Part shown: positions 1 to 10,384 of the stretch, in pieces | How positions within the stretch are numbered: the stretch's first letter is position 1 | Layout of the letters: the number at the start of each line of letters is the position of its first letter | Source of the DNA: Thelephora terrestris | Taxonomy: Eukaryota; Basidiomycota; Agaricomycetes; Thelephorales; Thelephoraceae | Direction of reading: 5' to 3' | Assembly: GCA_015956445.1 (NCBI GenBank) | Contig: WIUZ02000001.1 | Span: 2,294,001 to 2,358,000, forward strand | Length of the DNA: 64,000 nucleotides | Position numbers and translations under genes: made by a program | Notes under the pieces: generated by a model | Database searches by the model: none | Told to the model about the DNA's origin: nothing | The model's input: only the letters and a program-made list of their open reading frames with translations

Positions 1-492
1 ACGAGGTGAAACGGAGCGACGTACCTTAACGAAACCGTCTGTGGAGTCCCGGTTGTAGAGATCCGTCACAGTAAATTGCTCGCAGTCCTCCAACTGCCTT
101 ATCTGCATGGAGAAAAGCGCAATTGCTCGTTTCTTGTCTCTTTCGTTGGAGACATCGAATCGCTCTGGAGCGGTGTTGATGTTTATTGAAGTAATCGGAG
201 GAGGCAAAAGGTTGAAGAGGTAGCAAAGAGGGACTCCAAGGGCAAAACAGTCCCAGAGCTGTGTCACGGGATCGGTCGACTGCCTGGATGAACCCGGAGG
301 AGCTGCGAGGGCGAAGTAAGGTTGAAAGTTCTTGATGCGTAGGAGACGAGCACGCAGGGAGGAACATTGCTGATAGAGGGAAGTCGACTGGGAAGCGGAC
401 TTGTTGAGGAGGGTGTTGTTTGCGACTGGGATGTCGATCGAGGGTCCGACGGAGGAGACGATTGATTTTTTACGGGAAGAGGGGGTCGACAT
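1..492 (-). CDS. CDC24: CDC24-type Rho guanine nucleotide exchange factor, N-terminal part
   Basis: The 5' part of a gene that continues past the left edge. The start is the ATG at 492-490, reading MSTPSSRKKSIVSSVGPSID. The first exon runs to about 25, where a GTACGT donor follows codons for DGFVK. Residues about 40-150 match the calponin-homology-like N-terminal region of Cdc24: 'LRARLLRIKNFQPYF', 'DPVTQLWDCFALGVPLCYLFN' and 'FTVTDLYNRDSTDGFVK'. Cdc24 proteins are Dbl-family exchange factors that activate Cdc42 at sites of polarised growth; the DH, PH and PB1 domains would lie outside the window. It diverges from the RAP1-like gene across about 330 bp. The family call rests on the conserved N-terminal block only, since the catalytic part is not visible. 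Confidence 0.85.
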   Translation of the reverse strand, partial: MSTPSSRKKSIVSSVGPSIDIPVANNTLLNKSASQSTSLYQQCSSLRARLLRIKNFQPYFALAAPPGSSRQSTDPVTQLWDCFALGVPLCYLFNLLPPPITSININTAPERFDVSNERDKKRAIALFSMQIRQLEDCEQFTVTDLYNRDSTDGFVKVRRSVSPR

Positions 493-819
493 CGATGGAG
501 ATGGCGACGGTAAGTCGGTGGGGCGAGGAGGGGAGGAGGAGGAGAAGGAAAGGCTGTGGTGGTAGGGAGAGTGACCAGAATGGGTTCAAGGGTTGTTACA
601 ATAGGTTTCTCCCTTCAGCAAGACTGGGAAGGGCAACCGCACGGGTTCGGCTGAATTAATTTAAAACTCAGACTAGGGATCAACAAGTCACTCTGTCACG
701 GTTATTTTTATTCTCCGAATGATGGTGCTTTAAGCTCCGCCATCACCGCCACGCCTGTCGTCCCCCGAGTCCCAACAACACTCCACCCCCGACCCACGCT
801 GGGCGAGGAGAGACCCCGG
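493..819. other. Divergent intergenic region between CDC24 and RAP1-like gene
   Basis: About 330 bp between two divergent start codons, so it should hold both promoters. The CDC24-proximal side is purine rich on the plus strand (about 510-560, repeated GGAGG). A CT-rich and CCCC-containing leader precedes the RAP1-like start. I see no clear TATA box and no other gene. Confidence 0.5.
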
Positions 820-3313
820 ATGGCACCCCCTCGTAATTCTAGCCGCCGCCCCCAATCCGCAAATCCCGTTCAGGATGAGTCCGTCCAGTCAGATCTTTTT
901 CTCGAGCCTATGATGGGCAACCCTCTTGCGATATACGTCGACAAGGACGTTCAGGACAGAGATACAGTTGTTGACCTTATCATTGTTCGTCTCCGATCCG
1001 CCGTCAAAAATGCGAGCGCATATATTCTAGCTCCGAGCTAATAGTCCCCATTTCCCATTTTTATTCAGAATCATGGGGGCATGGTCTCGCCCAGCTACAG
1101 CGGCGTTCCATACATCCTCGGTGAGTTTATTTCCTCCGCCCTCAGTGCTAGTACCGAAATAACAACTGACTCCGATCACAGTTGACCCTCATCGTGAAAG
1201 TGGTCAAAGCCTCTATCGTCAGTACGCCGGTAAGAAAGGCAAAATTGTTCTGCACGCGCAATGGGTCCACAAGTGCATCGAGGCTGGAGTTCTTCAGACG
1301 TATCACACCAGCTGGGCCGGTTGTAAAGTGAATGGCAGCGAACCGTCAGTGATGCCCAAGACCCCCCGGATTTTGTGACTGACGACCTGCAGCGTGAACC
1401 CTCCAGCACCCCCTCCAACGTCACAATCTCGCCAACCGGTCGAGACCAACACAGTGCCAACAACCCTTCATCCCACCACCCTTCATCAGGTTATGCCCCA
1501 ACCTCAGACCATCCAACCATCAGAATCCCTTGTTCATCATTCCGTCCCAACGTTTCCCTACCATATTTACCCAGCAACCATTGAACCCCCGCGGTCGATC
1601 CATGTCACAACGCCTCCGCAATGGCCGAATGGCATCCCGCCCCATCACGCCCACATACCACAAATGATGTCACGTCCCGATCACTATCGCGAAGATCAAT
1701 GGAATGCGGTTTACGCCCAGCCTCCACCCCACGCGATTCAGTCTGCTGAATACGACTATAATCGATATCGAGATGCGCACGCCGCTTGGGTCGCCGGCCC
1801 AAATGACTATTATACCCCAGGAGTACGTACATCGCTTCATGTTTTAGGTCACTGCCGATGACCATCCACATCAGTATGAGCAGGCTTATGAGCAGACTGC
1901 CCCATATATGAGCGACCCTGGTCCCTCCACTACAACCGATGCTGAACCCTTTCCCGCCACGGAACCTTCCAATTCAACTCCGGCAGAGACGGACAAAGCC
2001 CGAGGTAGGAAACGGGCGAAGGCACAGGTGAATGTCACGCCTTGGAAATTCGGCTCCAGTCATTTATTTTGCTTAGCCTGCCCCTCCAACGTCTTCTCTT
2101 GTTGTGAGCCGCGGACAAGGCACAGCACGATCTCCTACACCTCCAACGAGGGTTATAAAGAGCACTTACGGCGGTAACCTTTTTACGGCCGACGACGTTC
2201 TGTATCTTAAGAAGTACATCGATTACTGCCAGGAACAAGGGCTAGTCTTGAGGTCTGTGATGGGATCTCGTTGATTTGCCGGTGAACCTTACATTATCCA
2301 CACAGTTTAAGGGAAATCTGTGAACGGGTTGCAGTCAAGGCACGCAACAGTTTCATTTCGATTTCACTTGAATGTGTTGACCAATTCTATAGGCTCCTCA
2401 CCACACGTAAGGCATTTGTACCATCCACCATTTTTTGACGGCTGCTTGACGGGAAAATAGTTTTTATTCATGGCGAAGGTACTGCAACAAGCACCAGATT
2501 CGCCTCGGGGGTTACACGATGATCGATAGATCACTGTCCCCAGGCCCCGAACGTCAAGGGGGTGCGGATGACATGGACACGGATGAGACCCAGTCCAATC
2601 CCCCAAACGTACCCGGCCCGGAAACGATAGCCGCAGCGCGAAGTCGTGCCCGAGAGGATAGGGATAATGGAAGGACACGATCCCCAACACCTCCACGTGC
2701 GCTTTTCCGAAGCACGACAGGGAAAGGTGTCGCGTTCACCGAGGAGGATGTTACATTCCTGGTGAGATTTATGGAATTCAAGAAGTTCGTATCTACCTCT
2801 TCCGCGGAACACGAGAAATTTGACCGCAATCTAGAGCCCAAGAACGTTTCGATATGGTCACATTTTGGAAGGATGTAGCCACGAAAGTGAGTTGTTTATT
2901 CCCGAGATTTTCTTGACGTCTGCTGATTCGTGATGCAGGCACCCCATCATTCGAGGGCCTCGTGGATGAAATTTTACCGGAGGCATAAGCACGAGCTTCA
3001 CCACGAGGAAGGTGATGAACCGCTTCCTGCTGTACCAGAGAAGAAGATGAGATATAGTCGCTCAGACGATATACTCCTCGCACGATTCTTTGCGCTACGC
3101 CCCGAGGGAACATCGGACAAAGTATTCCAAACATTCGCACGACAGGTAGGCGGTCTCCTTCTGCAGAAAACCCGGCCTGGTTACTGATTCCTGCAGCACT
3201 CCCATCACCCGTGGAAGGGTTGGCAGGAGCATCACCGGATACATAAGGCCAAGATTGATAATCTTATCCAGAGGTTAGGACACGGTGAGGACATCAGTGA
3301 TACTGATATATGA
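820..3313 (+). CDS. RAP1: RAP1-like telomere protein with BRCT and repeated Myb-type domains
   Basis: Spliced gene of about 9 exons starting MAPPRNSSRRPQSAN. An N-terminal BRCT domain is spread over exons from 820 to about 1350 ('NHGGMVSPSYSGVPYILVDP', 'IVLHAQWVHKCIEAGV'). A Pro/Gln/His-rich linker follows to about 2150. Then come Rap1-type Myb blocks: 'FTADDVLYLKKYIDYCQEQG' with 'LREICERVAVKA' and 'RYCNKHQIRLGGY' (about 2180-2510); 'VAFTEEDVTFLVRFMEFKK' with 'APHHSRASWMKFYRRHKHEL' (about 2730-3000); and 'RSDDILLARFFALRPEG' with 'HHPWKGWQEHHRIHKAKIDN' (about 3055-3280). The PHH..SW...Y.RH signature is typical of fungal and animal Rap1. Rap1 binds telomeric DNA or its shelterin partner and protects chromosome ends. 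The protein stops right after the last block (stop 3311-3313), so I see no C-terminal RCT domain. Exon borders between 2280 and 2520 are uncertain. Confidence 0.8.
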
Positions 3314-3531
3314 CGCACGATTATGTATTTGTAGTCCTAAGTATTCCCTTGCATTGCATAGTTTGACTTACGCATGAATTGTACTAAGCACTCCTGAATT
3401 AGTATTGTGGGTCATTGCGGATGTCACCGCATAACCCTGCCTCGTTAACGTTGTAGTCTACTTATAAGTAAGCTCCCTAAAGCCGTGCCGACTCTAGCAC
3501 TGAAGGTACGATCGGGTTTTCGGCGACCGCC

Positions 3532-5072
3532 ATGACCTCTAATACCCGCCTTGAGTACCTGGCACAGGAGCAAATCGACAAGGTACGTGAAGGTGTGGAC
3601 CGTTCCTATGTATGTTGAAACGCTTATTCTGTTGTCCGTGTAAGTTCCATCGAGATGGGTAAGTACCAGCCCTGATCACTGACAGATGTCACAGCTTGAT
3701 AAACCACCATTTCCAGATACCTGGTCGTATCCGGTTTCTTGGACACGGACACCGTCACCGCGCTCTTGAATCGATCAAAGGAGCTGCTTACCGAATTCGA
3801 TATCAATGACCACCCACTGGTGAACGCCCCGCCCTTTCCTTACCTTTCCCAACTTAGCCTATTGACGCCTTGAACTTTACCTTGTCAGACCAGGTTTACA
3901 ACGGGGGACGATAATCACGTCGGAGATGACTACTTCTTAACCTCCGGCGACAAAATCAGATTCTTCCTCGAACAAGATGTACTCGATCAGAACGGAAAGC
4001 TGACCCGGCCAAAGGAGAAAGCGGTCAATAAGATCGGACACGGTCAGTATGCAGGCTCATCAAGCTGTCTTCGCGGGCACCCTTTGCAGATGTCATCGAA
4101 GGCCTCAGCTTTAATCGAGGGGTTTCGACGGTTAGATTGTGATATTCTTCGACTAACTACGTGTGCCCAGCTTTACACGAACTTGATCCGCTGTTCCGAA
4201 AGGTGACCCTGGAGAACCAGCACATCAAGCGGCTCGTTCGAGATTTGGGGTTTCACCATAACCCATTGGGTACGTGATGCGGTCGGGATACTCTTTTCAC
4301 AGCACCGGCTGACTGGTGGCTTGAATCATTTAGCGCTCCAGTCTATGGTCATCACGAAACAGCAACAGATCGGTGGGGAAGGTGATACACAGTTCTCAGA
4401 TACGTTGGTGTATCCCACTTACGTTTCACTCCATTTCTCGACGGGGGAACTCGGTTTGATTTGCAGTCCCAGAACACAACGACTCGTGAGTAGAATCATT
4501 CGTGTACAACGGTGTGCAGCGTGCTCACACATCACACATTCAGGACATTCCTGGTGGGAAAATAGGCGCACAGTGATTTTTCGCGCTGACCTAATGCCTT
4601 AAATAGTACACCGACCCGCCGTCTGCCCTCGGGTTTTGGTTTCCCCTTGAGAAGTGTACTGCAGAAAACGGCGCTCTCTCGTTCCTCCCTGGATCACATT
4701 TGACGGCCCCTATCACGAAACGTTTCGTGCGTCTACCGACAGGTGGCACTGGCTTCGAACAACTGCCTGTACCCGCAGACTGTTCGGGGACCCCGCCATT
4801 GACTGGTGGATATGTGCTTGAATGCTGCGAACCCGGTAAGTACCCAGGTCAACGTAATGTTTGGACCAGCTGATGCTCCTTTCCGCGAACATCTAGGTGA
4901 TTTGGTGTTGATTCATGGATCTGTTCTGCACAAGAGCGAGAAGAACCGAAGTTCAAGCACGCGATTCGCATATACCTTCCACATGATTGAATCGCCTCCA
5001 TATGCCACATATGACGAGAAGAACTGGTTACAGCCTACCAAGGCAATGCCTTTCTCTCGAATCCTTACTTGA
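3532..5072 (+). CDS. Phytanoyl-CoA dioxygenase (PhyH/PHYHD1-like) family protein
   Basis: Multi-exon gene starting MTSNTRLEYLAQEQIDK. Joined exons give 'YLVVSGFLDTDTVTALLNR', 'DDYFLTSGDKIRFFLEQD', 'KVTLENQHIKRLVRDLGFHH' and 'GALSFLPGSH'. The metal-binding HxD is visible as 'VPEHNDSTFLYTDPPSALGF' once three short introns near 4395-4610 are removed. The second His sits near 'GDLVLIHGSVLHKSEKN', followed by an Arg in 'SSSTRFAYTFH' that fits 2-oxoglutarate binding. Length (about 290 aa) suits PHYHD1, a non-haem iron and 2-oxoglutarate dioxygenase of unsettled substrate. No peroxisomal targeting tail is seen (ends MPFSRILT). It lies about 220 bp downstream of the RAP1-like gene and converges with THI6 (75 bp gap). 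Confidence 0.88.
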
Positions 5073-5146
5073 CAACGGAAAATGTATTGTTACAAACACT
5101 TAATGTACACAGTAACGTTCGGAAGACGATGTGTCGAAACGGTGGT

Positions 5147-7243
5147 TCATGATACGATTTCGACGTTCACTTTTTCACTCAGGACCTCCGGCGTGAGCTT
5201 CGATAGTTCGTCGATGAGTGCAGGTAGAAAGGTCCCTGGTCCTTGTACGTCTGGGCGGAGCGCTGCAATCTCTGAGGCAACCGCTACTGCCGAGATCCTT
5301 GAGACGCCAAGAGGGTTAATCGGACAACCGGTGAAGAGCATAACAATTTTACGCACCCTGCGATGGTTGCGACGAACATGTCACCATCTGCGAGCGGATT
5401 CAATGACACCTTCTTCTCGGCGACGCTCAACGCTCCACAGAACGTAGCTACGGATGTCCCAACCATGCAACCAGACCCGGTTATATGTCCGAGGAGCGAG
5501 TGACCGTTCGCCAGGCGGGCGACATGTTTACCGTCAGACACCCAATCCACTTCCCCAGTCATACCAACGACACAACCTGTGCATTCCCGAACGGGTAAGG
5601 GGACCAAAAAAACGGCGTTTTGTCGTACACTCACGTTCCCTGAGTGCAAGCGCTCGGACAACTGACGCAGGGTCCGCAAACCCAGACCCTGCGCTATCCA
5701 CACCTTTTGATTGTACCTTTAACACACGTTATGAGATAAATGATGGACAGGTGGGCCGGGGTGTGGGTCGTGACAACCTAACTCACTTCGGAAGAGTTGC
5801 TCAGGGCGCCGATCTCCGCTGGGTTACCCTTGATCACAGTGGCTTGCCAAGCATTAAGCAGCTCTAGGGAGGCGTTGGTTTGAAACACAGGGTCAGTTGA
5901 GGCCAAAACACACCTGCGGCCTTAAGCTTCCTGAAGGATGTGGCTCCCACACCCACTGGATCAAAGATGATAGGCTTTTTGTTTTGGTTGGCGTATTGTC
6001 CTTGGAGTTTTGTTAGTTCAGGGAAGCACAGGCTAGAGGTGGATCCGTACCAGCCGCGATCATTCCTTCTAGGCTGGTCAACGTCCCAAAGTTGATCAAC
6101 AAACCCCCGGGGATTTTTGCAAGATCCTCCATTTCTTCAGGAGATGTAGCCATTATCGGCGAGGCGCCTAGTGCAATTGTTGCGTTAGCCGATTGTGTGG
6201 TCACAACGGTATTGGTGATCTTCTTTGGCTGTTAACGGACGGTCCGAAATAATTCGTTTGAATCGTACCTGATGCACCAAGGGTGATAATTGTCGGACAT
6301 ATTTCAAAGCTTTACCGACACTGCCCTTGAGCGACTCGGTGGTGTAATCGCCAAGAGAGAACCTGGTTCGAGATGCTTTAAAATGGCTGACAGAATCCTT
6401 CAGCCGTTTAGCGGCTATCAGGGGCTCGCGTGAGGCTACGATGTCGCTGATGACAGCGAGACCATCGAGTGATTTTCCAGAGGCAGTGATGGACCCGAAC
6501 AGTGTGCGGACCGCATTCGTTGATTTAATCCCCCCTGCGTGCATGTGAGCACAGTGCTGCCACGACCAACGGTGATAATGTACCAATGGCCACAGACTTC
6601 ACGCTTGTATCGTCAAGTGCTGCAAGGATCTCCCCTATGTTTCTTGGACCAACCAGCGGGGTTTTAACGACCTTGGTGGAAGTCGCGTAAATTGTACCGA
6701 TCCCGATGTAGTCTGCTCCCCCGGCCACTGCCCTTTTGACTTCCTCACTGGTTCGGCATGATATCCCGATGATCACGTTCGCGGGAAGAAGTTTACGAGC
6801 AACTTCAAGAGGCATGTCGGTTTGACCGAGGTGAACTCCATCGGCCCCGACTGCTAGGGCTATGTCTATCCTGTCATCTATGATCAACGGAACATTGTAT
6901 TTGTCGCAGATCCGTTTGGTTGCACGAGCAATTTCGAGGAACTAAACCACTCCTAATCAGCGTCCGAGGGATATTTTCGGATGCTGACGTCGACCTACCT
7001 CTCCAGTGTCTGCAGATTTTTCCCTGACTTGTACAATGGTGACGCCTCCCTTCAAAGCCTAGTCCCCAATTATCGAACCGTGATTTTCTCGGGAAAGCAA
7101 CGAGGGTCATACCTGTTCCAAAGATTCCTCATATGTCTGGAAGCGTATGGTCAGCTCTGCACGCTAATCGATGAACGGCCTACAATCCCATCGGGAAGAC
7201 AATCTCTATTTGTTACGAGATAAAGGGAGTAGTCGAAATCCAT
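5147..7243 (-). CDS. THI6: Bifunctional thiamine-phosphate synthase / hydroxyethylthiazole kinase
   Basis: The start at 7243 reads [19 protein letters not shown], a typical ThiE opening. The N-terminal half is the thiamine-phosphate synthase barrel: '[15 protein letters not shown]', '[18 protein letters not shown]' and '[17 protein letters not shown]'. The C-terminal half is the ThiM-like kinase that phosphorylates 4-methyl-5-hydroxyethylthiazole: '[20 protein letters not shown]', '[18 protein letters not shown]', and the Gly-rich '[20 protein letters not shown]' carrying the expected Cys. The stop is at 5147-5149. This fusion of last-step thiamine enzymes is the usual fungal arrangement, with ThiE first. 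Several short introns interrupt the gene. I looked for a TPP riboswitch upstream of the start and saw no recognisable core. Confidence 0.93.
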
Positions 7244-8028
7244 CGTGGCTCAGCTGGGGTTATCGAGTGACGGGTCTGATTAGGATCCGATAAGGAGGGG
7301 GCACAGGCTGTCGCTTCAGCTCCAGCTCCCACGCGGCGTGTCCCACGGTCCAGGACCCGGTGCCGTTGGCTGATGGACGGACTGCTGTTCAAGTTGATGA
7401 CTGCACCTACGTAGCGTACAGAATATACACGTAGTATCGAGTTGAACGTTGAATGCCCCCGCCCTGTTTGGCTTGATGATTACACAAGGCCGCTGGAAAT
7501 TTTTCTTTGCGGAAATTGGAAGTCCGCAGTGGAATAGAGGGGAACGAAGCAGTGGACGGACCGTGGAGTGAGCCTACAACTCGACCTCACCTACCTCTGA
7601 GACAAAGTCCTTGGAGGGGGGAAACCCTCCGCACTCTCACGAGCAGATCCGATCCGAGTGGGCACAGAAGCGACAGCCAAAAGAACCCAAGAGGACATTG
7701 AGAGTCACTTCGAAGTCCACGGAGACGATCTGAAAATTTGCGAGATCCAAAAGATGTTTTCCGCAAAATCTGCGCAATGCCTACAGAGTAGGTATGATAT
7801 TCCAGTGCATGAAGGTGCCCAATACGTGAAACAGGAGAGTCGGTGGACCACATCTCCCTCGAGACGCTTTCGGAAGAAGACAGGGAAAGAAGTTAGCCGT
7901 CGGACCATGGAAGATCCCTGCAGAAGTTCCGCTACAGACAGGAAAGACACAGCTGATGCGTACATTTACGTATTACTGGACGTGGTGATCACTGTCCGGG
8001 AGACACCCACTCGAACCCGCCTCGATTG
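7244..8028. other. Divergent spacer between THI6 and GGT
   Basis: About 785 bp between the THI6 and GGT start codons. The outer parts should carry the two promoters. The middle (about 7500-7960) holds the decayed LINE-like fragment listed separately. Open frames here do not splice into a convincing host gene. Confidence 0.5.
7500..7960 (+). mobile_element. Possible decayed LINE tail (RNase H and C-terminal region)
   Basis: A plus-strand frame at about 7507-7590 reads 'RSGIEGNEAVDGPW'. 'GIEGNE..D' is the signature around the catalytic Asp of RNase H in Tad-like and other non-LTR retrotransposons. About 260 bp further on, in another frame near 7818-7905, the sequence reads 'CPIRETGESVDHISLE' followed by 'SEEDREK'. 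This resembles the 'CP.C...ETVDHFLLECP' segment that follows RNase H in these elements. Stops and frame changes separate the blocks, so the element is not functional. No poly-A tail or target duplication was found. Both matches are short, so chance similarity remains possible. Confidence 0.35.
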
Positions 8029-10384
8029 ATGTCTCATCTACTCTCGCCCAAGCTTATGAGATATTCAAAGCTAGAGCCGGATCTCCCAACGCACGTTCAG
8101 TTGTCTCGGGCTTGTTCTACCTCTCACAGCTTTCGTCGCACGCAGCGAGTGGTTGTTATCGTCGCATGCGTCGGGATTGCGTTATTGCTCGGTGGACTTT
8201 CCTGTAGTCGCTCCGTTTATCATTCGCAAGATGTTGCTCGTAATCCGGCCTATCTTATCAAGGCCAAGTCTGGGGCAGTTGCGAGTGAGAACATCATCTG
8301 TTCGGAAGTCGGTGTGGACGTTATGAAGGATGGCGGAAGCGCAGTCGACGCAGCTGTTGCCACAACCTTCTGCATAGGCGTTGTTAACATGTTTGCGTAG
8401 GTGCTGCACTCCTTTTCTGTGGCAGAAGTCGCTTATAGGACGGTCAAAGCTCGGGAATAGGAGGAGGGGGCTTCATGGCGGTCAGAGTGCCCACCTCGAA
8501 GGATGGGAGGTCATCTGAGGTCTGGACAGTAGACTTCAGGGAAACCGCACCAGCCCTTGCGAACAAGACCATGTACAATAAAGATCCCACCAAAGCCAGA
8601 TTTGGGGGATTATCTGTCGGTATTCCTGGCGAAGTGCGCGGGCTCGAGGAAGCGCACAAACGTTGGGGCAATTTGCCGTGGGAGAGGCTAGTACGACCAA
8701 GCGTTGAGCTTGCGGCAGGATTCAAGGTCGGCAGGGAGCTGGCCAAACGTATCAATGTGCGTTTGTGTGCTGTTTTGCTGTCGACCGTCATGGACCTTTG
8801 TCCGTAGCACCCACTTTTCAGACCTGTGATGATAAACAACCAAGACTGGAGTGATATCTTCGCGCCTGGTGGCCACATTCTCCAAGAGGGTGAAATCATC
8901 CGCCGGACAAACCTATCCCGTACTCTCGAGGTCATCGCCAGAGAAGGGGCGAACGGCTTGTATCAGGTGTGTTCCCCGGTGTCACCACTAGTTCTTGGTG
9001 TCACCTTGTTTGTAGGGTACCATCGCGGACGCAGTTGTGAACAAGATTCGGGAAAGTGGCGGAATCCTCACGAGTGAAGACTTGGAAAACTATTCCGTTG
9101 TCATCCAACCTGCGTTGCGAAGCACCTACTTGTCGAGGAACGTGTATACAACACACGCCCCTTCATCTGGTCCAGTCCTTTTGCATATGCTCAACATCAT
9201 GGAGCACTACAATCTCCTCGAAGAAGGCATGACTGGACTAAATATACACCGTCTCGTCGAAGCAATCAAGTGTAACTATACTCTGGCCATACTTCCGCGG
9301 TTTCTGTGCTGATTAATCCCGCGAGTTGGATTTTCTGCGCGAACAAGGGTGGCGGACACTGCTTTCTTAGATGACCGAAACCACCTCAGGAAACTTCCCA
9401 CGAAATCATACGCAGCTGAGGTGGTTAAAAATATTACGGATGTAATGTTCTGATGCTTCCTACGCTTGGATGGGAAGTAACTTCGCCCCAGGATACTACC
9501 CATACTCCTGAGTATTATAACCCGGTGTTCGGTGTGCAAGAAGATCACGGGACTGTGAGTTTGAAGCGTCTTGGAGCTGGGTCGCGGACTAATCCTGGGC
9601 AGAGCCACACCTCGATTGTCGACAGGGATGGCATGGCAGTCTCCATAACCTCGACAGTAAATCATGTCTTCGGCTCGCTGATCATGGACCCCGTGTCCGG
9701 AATACTAATGAACAACGAGGTACGCTCTGTGTGGCTTTGAGGTCGATATCGTTTCTCATTTTGGTCTAGATGGATGATTTCTCCATTCCGGACACACCAA
9801 ATGGGTTTGGTTTGTACCCATCACCGTGTAAGATGAATTTGGCGGTGCGCTCTTAGGCTGACAGATGTGATCAGACAACTACCCAGAACCAGGGAAGCGA
9901 CCACTGTCATCTATAGCACCCGCGATCATCGAACACCCGGACGGTTCACTGTACCTCGCCGTTGGAGGAGTTGGCGGGTCAAAAATCTTTCCAGCCGTCT
10001 TCCAGGTGATACTAAATTTAGATTGGGGAATGGACGTCCGTGAGAGTGTGGAGTTCGGTCGTGTACACGATCAGCTGTACCCCACTTTTGTCGAGGCGGA
10101 CAGCATATATCCCAGACCACTGCTAAATGCTCTCTTGCAGCGTGGTCATAACGTTACAGGTTTGCACCTCACTGGTTATCGGATTCACCGTCTATGTTGA
10201 CAAAGAAACGTAGTTCTGGACGTTGACCGTATTTCAGCCTCTGTCCAGGCGGTGGTTAAAGATGGGGATGTGATTTGGGGTGAGTGAATCCGTGGGCGAG
10301 CTTTACACTCTGAAACCTGATCACTGCTTGCGATTGTCAGCTGCAAGTGATTCCAGGAAGAATGGCATTGCAGCGGGGTATTAA
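8029..10384 (+). CDS. GGT1: Gamma-glutamyltransferase (glutathione hydrolase)
   Basis: Membrane-anchored GGT starting MSHLLSPKLMRYSKLEPD. One hydrophobic signal anchor (VVVIVACVGIALLLGGLSC, residues about 45-63) places the enzyme domain in the lumen or outside. Conserved blocks in order are: 'GAVASENIICSEVGVDVMKD' with 'GGSAVDAAVATTFCIGVVN'; 'GIGGGGFM'; 'TVDFRETAP'; 'GLSVGIPGEVRGLEEAHKRW'; 'GTSHTSIVDRDGMAVSITST' after removal of a 50-nt intron; 'PLSSIAPAIIE'; and 'AVGGVGGSKIFPAV'. The catalytic Thr that becomes the small-subunit N-terminus is in the GTSHTS block. The end is 'SDSRKNGIAAGY', a typical GGT C-terminus. About 9 introns. The enzyme starts glutathione breakdown by cleaving or transferring the gamma-glutamyl group. 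Confidence 0.93.

Noticed and set aside
7244-7450. TPP riboswitch upstream of THI6
   Set aside because: No recognisable conserved core of the thiamine pyrophosphate aptamer was seen near the start codon on the minus strand.
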